Below are positions 10,982 to 19,383 of a stretch of 64,000 nucleotides of DNA, piece by piece (positions within the stretch are counted from its first letter, which is position 1; each line of letters opens with the position of its first letter). The position numbers were made by a program, and so were the translations under genes. The notes under the pieces were generated by a model. That model was not told the DNA's origin. It did not search any database and saw only the letters and a list, made by a program, of their open reading frames with translations. This DNA is from Dolomedes plantarius (taxonomy: Eukaryota; Arthropoda; Arachnida; Araneae; Dolomedidae), in assembly GCA_907164885.2 (NCBI GenBank), contig OU015500.1:48226646-48290645 (forward strand), read 5' to 3'.

Positions 10982-12143
10982 GTGGATTCATTAATCCAGA
11001 AGATGTACATGCATATGATGTTGCATACCACAAAGAATGTTGCACAAAAAACATCATTGCAAAGTACTGATGAAGTTGAAACAACACCTAACTTGCCAGA
11101 ATGTATTAGTCAAGTAGAATCCATAGATCGTTTGCTAGATTCTTTTTTGGAAGGTAATGTTGTCACGATGGCAGATCCTGAGAGACACTATAGAGATATC
11201 TGTCACTGGAATGGTGTTAAACGGCAAGACATGTCAAGAAAATCTCTTGAAATACTTATTGAGCATGAATTATTTTACATGAATGTAGTATTTAACGACC
11301 CTATCTCCAAAAATCAATCACAGGGTATTTCTTTGAAATTTGTCAATGATGTTTTGTTGTCGCGGGTAGAATCCAATTCTGATATGAATGCGAGTATGGA
11401 AGTTCTGTATCAAGCAGCTAAATTATTACGTAAAACCATACTGACAGAGGAGAAATGGAAGTTTACAAGTTCTATAACGAAGAAAAAAATCATAAATATC
11501 ATACCGAAAGAAGTTCTATACTTTTTCAAATGGTATATTGGAGGACAAAAAAAATGGAAAGTTTGCAGATTGATAACAAACATTTGAACCAAAGGGGTGC
11601 TGCATTATCACAAACTCTTATGTATGAGTGCCAAACTGAAAGACAAACCGTTTATAGTAGCACGGCGTTAGTTAAACACAGACACTCACGGGACCTTCCT
11701 CTACAAGTTGCTGTTGGCCTAACGATACATAGTAAAACTCACAGAAAATTCTTGGTTCAGCTCATGCATGGTTCGGTGACTCGATTGATTATAATAAAGT
11801 TTTCTGCCTTGAGACTGCTATAGCCAATGAAGTACTGAACCATATAGAAGACAATGACGGATTGTATGTCCCACCCGATATTGTGAAAGGGAGATTTATA
11901 TTTTGTACATCAGATAATTTAGACTTCCTTGGAGACACGCCTGATGGACGAGGAACCCTTCACGCAACTGTGATGACTTCTTATCAAGAATATAACGAAG
12001 GTGAATTGCAATCTATAACCCTGTCTGATGCTGAAACACAGGTACCCAATCGTTCGCTACAGAAACGATCCAGATACATGCCAGACTTTAACCACTACAA
12101 TGGGCCAAAACTCTTAAAGCATAACAGTTTTGCTTTTAAGAAA

Positions 12144-12193
<50 letters not shown>

Positions 12194-12665
12194 ATTCGGC
12201 GTTTAAAACTACATAATGTAGAAGATTTAGCGTGGTGTCTGTGCAAAAACAAAATAATACTTGATACAGAAGAAATATCCGATAGTTCCGGAAATCGACC
12301 TTCAAGTTCTAATCATGAAAGTAGTTATTATCCAGCATCTGATCCAACTTGGACTGTCTTTAATGCAAAGCTGTTAAAAGACCAAAAACCAATCACTCAA
12401 ATATGTGCTCTACCAATCATACCAGTTACTCCAACAGATCGTTCCATACAATTGACTTTCTAGACGTACTTTGAAAAATTGACTTTATCCGTCGTGTGTG
12501 TGGAGTAGATTCAAAATGTGTTGTTCTATTAGATTTGGGTCATTATCGTCCTGTGCAGCAACTTATCATGACTCAACAGAATCTTCGAGATCGCTTTGTG
12601 CTACGATCTGGAGAGTTACACATATCTATGGCCTTACTACGTGCTATTGGCACATTTATTGAGGC
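10982..12665 (+). pseudogene. Decayed main coding region of the unnamed transposon (transposase-like)
   Basis: Successive open stretches in different phases read as one protein: 10982-11587, then about 11545-11823, then about 11835-12148, then about 12445-12665. At least three frameshifts and a (TA)n expansion (12149-12188) break it. Conserved-looking motifs are SDNLDFLGDTPDGRGTLHAT (about 11910-11970) and RSGELHISMALLRAIGTFIE (about 12610-12665). From memory, paired motifs of the form DN-D---T-DG--T-H and a later G-LH/FH---A-L--IG are shared by a large set of uncharacterised, multi-copy proteins in arthropods, cnidarians and fish. The Asp in 'SDN-D' may be catalytic, but that is inference. 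The reading is lost before the right inverted repeat. Confidence 0.55.
12149..12188. repeat. (TA)n microsatellite
   Basis: About 20 TA dinucleotides interrupt the transposon coding remnant right after the FAFKKSD-coding stretch, so it arose or expanded inside former coding DNA. Confidence 0.95.
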
Positions 12666-12718
12666 ACATTTTTATTGGCACATTTGGGGGGGGGGCTCTT
12701 CCTCTCTTTTCTAAGAAT

Positions 12719-12822
12719 CACATAAGGTCCCAACCGCGAGCCAACCATCTTCTTCACAGGACGCGCTCTCTCCCTTTTGTGCTCTGTGATGACTCCGTCG
12801 TCCTTGATTCTGCATCTGTCAT
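12719..12822 (-). repeat. Inner part of the right terminal inverted repeat (before the BEL insertion)
   Basis: Reverse complement of about 9165-9268 of the left repeat (shared GGTTGG-ACCT edge and ACAAAAGGGAGA). It ends with gtcat, the BEL target duplication, and resumes at 18936. Confidence 0.85.
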
Positions 12823-13179
12823 TGTTGACGCCAATGGCTATGTTGGCAATCGCCAAACACGCTCTTGAAAGAATACAAATATAGGTATCATAGTTTTTAA
12901 TTCTTATGTTGGCATCGTAAACTTAAAGATATTAGAATTTGTTTGAAATCGTTTGTTGCATAAAAAAGTTTGTTTCGCTCGCACATCGTATGGTCGATGT
13001 TTCATGTATTGATTTTGTTCATACATTAGTACTGTAGATAATTCGTTTAAGTAAATAAAATTGTTATTAATTCGTGTGTCGTATGGTCGACAATGGTTTT
13101 GATATAATTTATTAGTCTACAGTCCATTCGAATACAACAAATTTGGGACCAGTGCAACGTATGACATTTGGCTCATACA
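12823..13179 (+). repeat. 5' LTR of the BEL/Pao element
   Basis: 357 bp, beginning TGTTGACGCCAATGGC and ending GGCTCATACA. It differs from the 3' LTR by five substitutions and no indels. A tRNA primer-binding site should start just after 13179; the sequence there (gtttgtccgtcgagccgg) did not let me name the tRNA. Confidence 0.95.
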
Positions 13180-13204
13180 GTTTGTCCGTCGAGCCGGAGA
13201 AAAA

Positions 13205-15142
13205 ATGGCACTCATTGTGCTAAATCGACAGAAATCGACATTGAAGGCTCAGATTACTAAAATAGAGACATACTTAAAAGAAAAGGAGGTAAAAGCCCCA
13301 TCGTATATTTTAGCTGCTGAGTTAAAAATAAAAGTAGAAAATTTATTGAAGTATCAATCAAGTTTGGATTACATTCGAATACAGTTTTTCGAGAAAGTTG
13401 ATCCCGAAGAAGGTATATCGGATATTGAAGAAGAATTTTTGGATTTGGAATTTCGCATCGAAGCATTACAGGTAAAAATTAATAGTTTGATTACCTGTCA
13501 AAGTAGTTCATTTATTTCAAATGGTAATAAAGATGTAAATAATAGCGTTAATATTCGACTTCCCGAAATTGTAATTCCTAAATTTTCGGGAAAAATAGAA
13601 GAATATAGTTGTTTTAAGCTGCAATTTGATAATATTATTACCAATAATTCTCATTTAGATGAAACTCAAAAATTGCAGTATTTACATTCGGCTTTAGTCG
13701 GCGAAGCCAAGAATTTACAAACTGTTAATGATACATTTAAAACGCTTTTCGCAGCTTCAGATGAAAGATATTCGAACGAACGAATGTTAGTTGATGTATA
13801 TGTTAAGCAAATACTAGAATTTGATAAAATAACTTATGAATCTTCTAAGGAACTGCGAAGTTTGATAGATATAGTTAACAAAAATTTAAGAGCACTAAAT
13901 ACAATGGATCTTGAAAGAAATAAATTATCTGATGTTGTGTTATTAAATATAATTTTGGCTAAACTTGATAAAGGTTCAAGAAAGCAATACGAGCTAAATA
14001 TAACTTCCAGGGAAGTTCCGAAATTGGATGATTTAATTGCATTTTTGGAAAAAAGATGCCAAATGTTGGATAATTTATCACGTAGTGTCTCTTCAAAATT
14101 GAAAGTTTTTGATAAATACCAAAAACCGAAATCACTTATGGTGAAATCATACAATAAAGTATGTGCTTGCTGTAAATCTCTTAATCATTACATATTTAAG
14201 TGTTCTGCATTTTTAAAACTAAATTCGTTGCAAAGATTTGACTTTGTAAAAAAACATAATTTGTGTATTAATTGCTTCAGTGCGCAACATAAAGTTGTAA
14301 ATTGCAATTCGAAGTACGTGTGCAATGTATGCAAAGCTAAGCACAACACACTATTTCATAGAGAAAGTGTAGACACCCTGTCGGCGGCGCCAATTGAGTC
14401 ATCAAATTTATTTATCCAAAACGAAAATGAGAAACCACAACATAATTTAGCAGTCGAAGCTAAAGCAGTTTCAAGCCGTTTAATCTCTCAATGGAAAAAT
14501 ATTCTTCTTCAAACAGCACAGGTTTATATGAAAAATATGTTATGGGAATTTATTCCTGCCATTTGCCTTTTGGATAATGGATCAAGTGCTCAATTTTTAT
14601 CGTATAGATTTTTTAAAAAAATGGGTTTAAGAGCTGAAAGAATATATGCTCCCGTATCAACATTAAATAATACATCGGTCACTGTAAATAAAAGTGTAGT
14701 TATAGAAGTTGCAAATAAGAACAGGAATTTTTCTGCCAGTATGGAATGTTTAATTGTACCTAATATTACAGACATCATTACGAATATCCCAATAAACATA
14801 AATGACTTGAATTTACCGTCGCATATTGAACTGGCACATGAAGGATTCACAAATCCAGCCAAAATTGACTTGCTTATCGGAGCAGAGTATTTTTTTGAAA
14901 TTTTGAGGTCAGGACAATTTCGTTTACCTTCGCATGGTATTTTATTGCAAGAAACTGTATTCGGTTATGTAGCTAGTGGAACAGTAGTTAGTTCTGTAAA
15001 CACGCAATTCTGTGGATTATTGAAACCTTCAGAATATATTGAAGAAAACTTTAAAAAATTTTGGGAACTGGAAGAAGTGAATTCAGTTAGTTCTTTAACA
15101 CCTGAAGAAATTCAATGTGAAGATCATTTTGTAAAATATTAG
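13205..15142 (+). CDS. BEL/Pao gag-protease (first segment of the polyprotein)
   Basis: 645 codons starting at ATG 13205, 26 bp after the LTR, in a good context (aaaaATGG). Residues 1-100 look coiled-coil; about 118-280 match the BEL gag block (DUF1759-like, with PKFSGKIEEYSCFKLQF). Three zinc modules follow: C-x2-C-x4-H-x4-C at about 320-333 and 354-367, then C-x2-C-x3-H-x4-H at about 373-385. An aspartic protease motif LLDNGSSAQF sits near 455. Gag packages RNA and the protease matures the polyprotein. The frame stops at TAG 15140-15142, in a linker that in related elements normally runs straight into reverse transcriptase. The same phase continues open after it, so this is a single nonsense change or a recoded stop. 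Confidence 0.9.
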   Translation: MALIVLNRQKSTLKAQITKIETYLKEKEVKAPSYILAAELKIKVENLLKYQSSLDYIRIQFFEKVDPEEGISDIEEEFLDLEFRIEALQVKINSLITCQSSSFISNGNKDVNNSVNIRLPEIVIPKFSGKIEEYSCFKLQFDNIITNNSHLDETQKLQYLHSALVGEAKNLQTVNDTFKTLFAASDERYSNERMLVDVYVKQILEFDKITYESSKELRSLIDIVNKNLRALNTMDLERNKLSDVVLLNIILAKLDKGSRKQYELNITSREVPKLDDLIAFLEKRCQMLDNLSRSVSSKLKVFDKYQKPKSLMVKSYNKVCACCKSLNHYIFKCSAFLKLNSLQRFDFVKKHNLCINCFSAQHKVVNCNSKYVCNVCKAKHNTLFHRESVDTLSAAPIESSNLFIQNENEKPQHNLAVEAKAVSSRLISQWKNILLQTAQVYMKNMLWEFIPAICLLDNGSSAQFLSYRFFKKMGLRAERIYAPVSTLNNTSVTVNKSVVIEVANKNRNFSASMECLIVPNITDIITNIPININDLNLPSHIELAHEGFTNPAKIDLLIGAEYFFEILRSGQFRLPSHGILLQETVFGYVASGTVVSSVNTQFCGLLKPSEYIEENFKKFWELEEVNSVSSLTPEEIQCEDHFVKY

Positions 15143-15199
15143 ACTAGAGTATCGGGTAGATTTTGTGTAAAATTACCTTTCAAAGAGTGTACTAAATCT

Positions 15200-17626
15200 T
15201 TGGGATATTCAAAGGATATGGCTATTAAGCGTTTTCTAAGTACAGAAAAACGATTAGAACGCTTGCCCAATTGTAGAACCTTGTATAAAGAATTCATGGA
15301 CGCTTATTTAAAATTAGGTCACATGGAGCTTGTTCCACATTACGAGAGAAATGAAGTGTTGAATAAAACAAATTACATTCCGCATCATTTTGTTTTGAAG
15401 GATAGTTCGACAACTGCATTGAGGGTAGTGTTTGATGCCTCGGCCAAGACATCAACAGGCATTTCTCTAAATCAAACACTAATGGTAGGCCCAAAGTTGC
15501 AGGATGATATTTTCGACATAACATCAAGATTTAGATTACATAAATATGCTCTGGCAGCTGATATTTCAAAAATGTATAGACAAATTTTAGTTACGAATAA
15601 TGATTCAGATTTACAAAGAATAGGTTGGCGTAATTCTCCTGAAGAGTCTTTTCAAGAATATAGACTTAAAACTGTGACATATGGCCCAGCCTCAGCTCCA
15701 TTTCTAGCAATAAGAGCTTTGAGACAACTTGCAGTAGAAGAGAAAGATAATTTTCCTCTTGCTTCAGCTGTGACTCTTTCTGATTTCTTCATGGATGACT
15801 TAGTCACAGGTAGCAATGATTTAAATAGTGCTAAGGAGTTACGAAACCAGTTGATACAAATGTTACAAGCTGGTGGATTGAAACTTTGTAAATGGTCCTC
15901 TAACGAAAGAGAACTGTTAAAATCAGTGCCGTTCGAAGATCAAGAATATCATTTTGATCAATCAAGAGAAACAGTAAAGACACTAGGTCTCATTTGGAAT
16001 TCAAAAATTGATAAATTTAAATTTTTTGTTTCTCCCTCAATATATTCATCAAAGTGCACTAAAAGATCAATATTATCTCATATTTCTAGATTATTCGACC
16101 CTTTGGAACTTTTAGGACCAATTATAGTTCGAGCAAAGATATTTATTCAAAAATTATGGCTTTTAAAGATTGACTGGGACGAGCCACTCTCAGCTAAAGA
16201 AGCTCAAGAATGGAAAAATTTTGTAAAAAACCTCCAAGTAGTTGAAAGTATTGATGTCGATCGCTATATTTTGAATGATAGTATTTGTCAGCTAGAAATA
16301 CACGGATTTTCGGACGCCTCCGAAAAGGCCTATGGAGCGGTAGTTTATGTCAAAGCCATTGGCACATCATCGGAAGTCTCAGTGAAGTTACTCTGCAGCA
16401 AATCAAGAGTCTCGCCTCTGAAGCGTACAACAATTCCAAGACTAGAACTTTGTGCAGCAGTATTACTAGTAAAATTAGTGAACCGAGTGTTATCATCGTT
16501 AAAAATATCTATGAATAGCGTTCATTTGTGGACCGATTCGACAATAGTACTTGCGTGGATTCAACACGAACCACATACTTTGAAAACATTTGTAGCGAAT
16601 TGCGTCGCAGTTATTCAAGAACTGTCTTCGACTCATCAATGGCACTATGTAACTTCAGAAGAAAATCCAGCTGACATAATTTCTAGAGGCGTTGATCCTG
16701 AAACTCTTCGAGATAGCAAACTGTGGTGGGATGGTCCCACTTTCCTTTTGAATGACTTTTCGTCGTTAAAGGATAATCCCTGCCCAACAGCTGTGGAGGT
16801 TCCAGAACTGCAGAAATTGCCGGTCACTTCATTGACTTTTGTATTGACTTTAGAAAGTGATTTGTTAAATAGAGTTTTAGACAGATCAAATAGTTTTTCT
16901 AAAATTGTATATATTTTTAGTTTTATTTTCAGATTTTTGAAAAATACTAGAAGCAAACCAGAGGACAGGTACAGAGGCCCCCTGTTACCCCAGGAGCAGA
17001 AAACGGCGACAGAATTTATCATTCGCCAAATACAGGCAAATGAATTTAAAATGGAGATATCTGTTCTCTTAGCTGGTAAAAGGGTTATAAAAGGGAAGGT
17101 AAAGGACCTCCAACCCTTTTTAGATTCCAATGGAATTTTAAGAGTTGGAGGACGGTTAGAAAAATCGAATTTAAATTTTAACGCAAAACATCCCATTTTA
17201 CTTCCTGCGACCCACAAATTTACAAAAATTTTGATGAATTACTACCATAGGAAATATCTGCATGTAGGAGCACAGAATTTATTGCATGTAGTACGCCAAG
17301 AATACTGGCCATTAAACGGCAGAAGTATCGCTCGAAAAATTGTCCACAATTGTGTTACATGTTTTAAACAAAAACCTGTTACGGAAAGTCAGCTTATGGG
17401 CAATCTCCCTCCGGAAAGAATAAACCCGAGTTTCCCCTTTAATGCCACAGGAATAGATTTCTGTGGACCCTTTTATGTAAAGTTTAAAGGACAAAGAAAG
17501 GGTGTATACCACAAAGTACTACATAGCTATATTTGTCTGCTTTGTGACAAAGGCAGTACATTTAGAGACTGTCACAGATTTAACCTCAGAAGCGCTAATC
17601 GCGGCGCTAAAAAGATTTTTCTCTAA
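15200..17626 (+). CDS. BEL/Pao pol: reverse transcriptase, RNase H, integrase N-terminal part
   Basis: Open from 15143 in the same phase as gag-protease; the first ATG of the segment at 15218 is probably not a true start. The reverse transcriptase has LRVVFDAS, the ADISKMYRQI block and the active-site variant FMDD (residues 197-200, counted from 15200) typical of BEL/Pao. RNase H motifs are GFSDASEKAYGA, LWTDSTIVLAW and NPADIISRG. The integrase zinc module (HRKYLHVGAQ through CVTCFKQ) and first catalytic Asp (IDFCGPF) follow. A frameshift near 17490-17520 ends useful reading, and the last 35 or so residues to 17626 are out of phase. Together these convert RNA to DNA and prepare integration. 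Confidence 0.9.
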   Translation: MGYSKDMAIKRFLSTEKRLERLPNCRTLYKEFMDAYLKLGHMELVPHYERNEVLNKTNYIPHHFVLKDSSTTALRVVFDASAKTSTGISLNQTLMVGPKLQDDIFDITSRFRLHKYALAADISKMYRQILVTNNDSDLQRIGWRNSPEESFQEYRLKTVTYGPASAPFLAIRALRQLAVEEKDNFPLASAVTLSDFFMDDLVTGSNDLNSAKELRNQLIQMLQAGGLKLCKWSSNERELLKSVPFEDQEYHFDQSRETVKTLGLIWNSKIDKFKFFVSPSIYSSKCTKRSILSHISRLFDPLELLGPIIVRAKIFIQKLWLLKIDWDEPLSAKEAQEWKNFVKNLQVVESIDVDRYILNDSICQLEIHGFSDASEKAYGAVVYVKAIGTSSEVSVKLLCSKSRVSPLKRTTIPRLELCAAVLLVKLVNRVLSSLKISMNSVHLWTDSTIVLAWIQHEPHTLKTFVANCVAVIQELSSTHQWHYVTSEENPADIISRGVDPETLRDSKLWWDGPTFLLNDFSSLKDNPCPTAVEVPELQKLPVTSLTFVLTLESDLLNRVLDRSNSFSKIVYIFSFIFRFLKNTRSKPEDRYRGPLLPQEQKTATEFIIRQIQANEFKMEISVLLAGKRVIKGKVKDLQPFLDSNGILRVGGRLEKSNLNFNAKHPILLPATHKFTKILMNYYHRKYLHVGAQNLLHVVRQEYWPLNGRSIARKIVHNCVTCFKQKPVTESQLMGNLPPERINPSFPFNATGIDFCGPFYVKFKGQRKGVYHKVLHSYICLLCDKGSTFRDCHRFNLRSANRGAKKIFL

Positions 17627-18005
17627 ACGTGGTAAAAGTTCGTCTCTGTTCACGGATAATGCCACCAATTTCGTAGGCGCGCATTTAGAATTAAAACGAT
17701 TGTACAAACTTGTTAAAAAACCAGAGGAAAATTTAGCTTGTTATTTAGCCTCAGAAGGCATTGCCTGGAATTTTATTCCTCCCAAAGCCCCGAATTTCGG
17801 TGGACTTTGGAAAGCCAGTGTCAAATCATTTAAATACCATCTTAGACGAACTATTGGTGATCGAAAGCTGACCTTGGAAGAATTCCAGACTATTACAATT
17901 CAGATCGAAGGCATCTTAAACAGCAGACCGTTAATTCCGATGAGCTCAGATGTGGATAATTTAGATGTTTTAACTCCATCACATTTTTTGATAGGACGCA
18001 TTTGA
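17502..18005 (+). pseudogene. BEL/Pao integrase core, displaced by frameshift
   Basis: This phase carries the middle of the integrase catalytic core: the second Asp in LFTDNATNFVGA and the IPPKAPNFGG block. Where BEL/Pao integrases normally have Glu in GGLWE, this copy reads GGLWK (codon AAA near 17810), so the third catalytic residue is missing. Another phase change occurs at about 17998-18003, just after HFLIG. Both breaks separate it from pol. As sequenced it could not perform strand transfer. Confidence 0.85.
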
Positions 18006-18356
18006 ATACAATCCCTGAACCATTAATAGTGAATAAACCAGACAATATATTAACAAATTGGCAAAAAACCACCTAAATTGTTCAAGCCATATGGAAAAAA
18101 ATGGCAGATTAGTTATTTAAATCATTTACAAAATCGCACCAAATGGCATGTTGAAAGACAAAATTTACAACCTGGTCTAATGGTTTTAGTTAAAGAAGAT
18201 CACTTGCCACCATGTAAATGGTTGATTGCACGTATTCAAGAAGTGATACCAGGATCCGATAATAGAATTAGAGTAGCTGTGGTGAAAACAAACCACGGTA
18301 TATATAAACGTAGTATTAGAAAGTTAAGTGTATTACCTAATCAAAATATGTAAATT
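18002..18356 (+). pseudogene. BEL/Pao C-terminal domain (DUF5641-like), frameshifted
   Basis: The normal C-terminal tail of BEL/Pao pol continues in two phases. 18002-18075 is in the pol phase, and from about 18099 the reading moves at a run of seven A's (about 18101-18107) into the phase ending at TAA 18351-18353. Conserved features are a Trp-rich stretch, KWHVERQNL, LVKEDHLPPCKW, IQEVIPGSDNRIRVAVVKT and KLSVLP. Homopolymer positions make sequencing or assembly error a possible cause of this break. Confidence 0.8.
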
Positions 18357-18560
18357 TTTAGTTGGTTTATGTTTTGAGTTTATATTTAATTTGTATATTC
18401 GTGTATTATTGATAACATGATTTACATTTTAAGTTATCTGTATTCATTTATAACTTGTTTAAGCCAAAATATGAGGCAAAATTGTTTTGTAATATATTGT
18501 TCATTTTATGTATTCAATTGTAATAACTGTATTTTAATGTATTTTGAAATATAATATTTC

Positions 18561-18573
18561 AACCTGGGGAGAA
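18561..18573 (+). promoter_or_regulatory. Polypurine tract of the BEL/Pao element
   Basis: The purine-rich stretch (aacctggggagaa) ends exactly where the 3' LTR begins (TGTTGACG at 18574), the position expected for the plus-strand DNA primer. Confidence 0.7.
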
Positions 18574-18930
18574 TGTTGACGCCAATGGCTATGGTGGCAA
18601 TCGCCAAACACGCTCTTGAAAGAATACAAATATAGGTATCATAGTTTTTAATTCTTATGTTGGCATCGTAAACTTAAAGATATTAGAATTTGTTTGAAAT
18701 CGTTTGTTGCATAAAAAAGTTTGTTTCGCTCGCACATCGTATGATCGATGTTTCATGTATTGATTTTGTTCATACATTAGTATTGTAGATAATTCGTTTA
18801 AGTAAATAAAATTGTTATTAATTCGTGTGTCTTATGGTCGACAATGGTTTTGATATAATTTATTAGTCTACAGTCCATTCGAATACAACAAATTTGGGAC
18901 CAGTGCAACGTATGACATTTGGCTCATATA
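18574..18930 (+). repeat. 3' LTR of the BEL/Pao element
   Basis: 357 bp, five substitutions from the 5' LTR, ending GGCTCATATA, directly followed by the gtcat target duplication at 18931-18935. The terminal CA of the 5' LTR is TA here. Confidence 0.95.
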
Positions 18931-18935
18931 GTCAT

Positions 18936-19163
18936 CTAGACATTTTATTTATCTTCAATATGAGGTATTACAAGCGAAAATCGGCCGGTAAATAACGGAA
19001 ATAAAGTGGATTTTTTTAATTCCATGGCGGCCAGCTTGATGACGTCATTACTACTATACGCCACACACCAAAGAGTGACACCATGGAAATTATTCATCTA
19101 CAGGTAGTTTCTGATGAAAAAAATATCCACCCATGTTCCCATCATTAATACCGCACGGAACTC
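18936..19163 (-). repeat. Outer part of the right terminal inverted repeat
   Basis: Reverse complement of about 8939-9163 of the left repeat. It resumes at ctagac directly after the BEL target duplication and ends near CCGCACGGAACTC. Confidence 0.85.
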
Positions 19164-19383
19164 ATTTTTTCGACATATGCTCCCCTACTATTTGTAACGT
19201 CAGATATAAGGAACATCAGTAAAGGTAAATTAGAACTAGCTTGACTTTCGAGAAAGAGGCCACTAGTCTCTCAAATCATTTATGAAGCCAAACGAAAGTG
19301 CTGCAAAAAATTACTAAAGTATACATTAAGAATATGTGAGCCCTGATCATTATCTATTGGGTTCATGGAACAGAATAAATTTT

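Larger units (their letters stand above)
12823..18930 (+). mobile_element. BEL/Pao LTR retrotransposon, recent but broken
   Basis: The 6108-bp element has 357-bp LTRs that differ at five positions (about 1.4%). It is bordered by a 5-bp target duplication, gtcat (12818-12822 and 18931-18935), and the uninterrupted target can be read in the left inverted repeat of the host transposon (near 9162-9168). Gag-protease and pol are in one phase, separated by a single TAG (15140-15142). Several frameshifts affect the integrase and C-terminal part. A purine tract (18561-18573) precedes the 3' LTR. This copy cannot be autonomous as sequenced. Confidence 0.95.
8939..19163 (+). mobile_element. Unnamed DNA transposon with about 330-bp terminal inverted repeats, split by a BEL/Pao insertion
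   Basis: The left repeat (8939-9268) is matched in inverted orientation by the right repeat, which is now in two pieces (12719-12822 and 18936-19163) because a retrotransposon landed in it. Outer ends read AGTCCCGTGGCGGTATTAAT on the left and, inverted, GAGTTCCGTGCGGTATTAAT on the right. Removing the BEL element leaves roughly 4.1 kb. The interior carries a broken coding region (10474-12665, plus). ATTTTT borders both ends but is too simple to be certain as a target duplication. The coding remnants resemble a multi-copy uncharacterised animal protein family; I cannot assign a named superfamily. Confidence 0.8.

Noticed and set aside
16645..17217. 190-codon minus-strand frame in the BEL pol region
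   Set aside because: Antisense to the RNase H and integrase coding; no recognisable domain.
8939..19163. Single very large (10-kb) transposon such as a Maverick/Polinton
   Set aside because: The size comes from a 6.1-kb BEL insertion with its own LTRs and target duplication; no polymerase B, capsid or retroviral-type integrase belongs to the host element.
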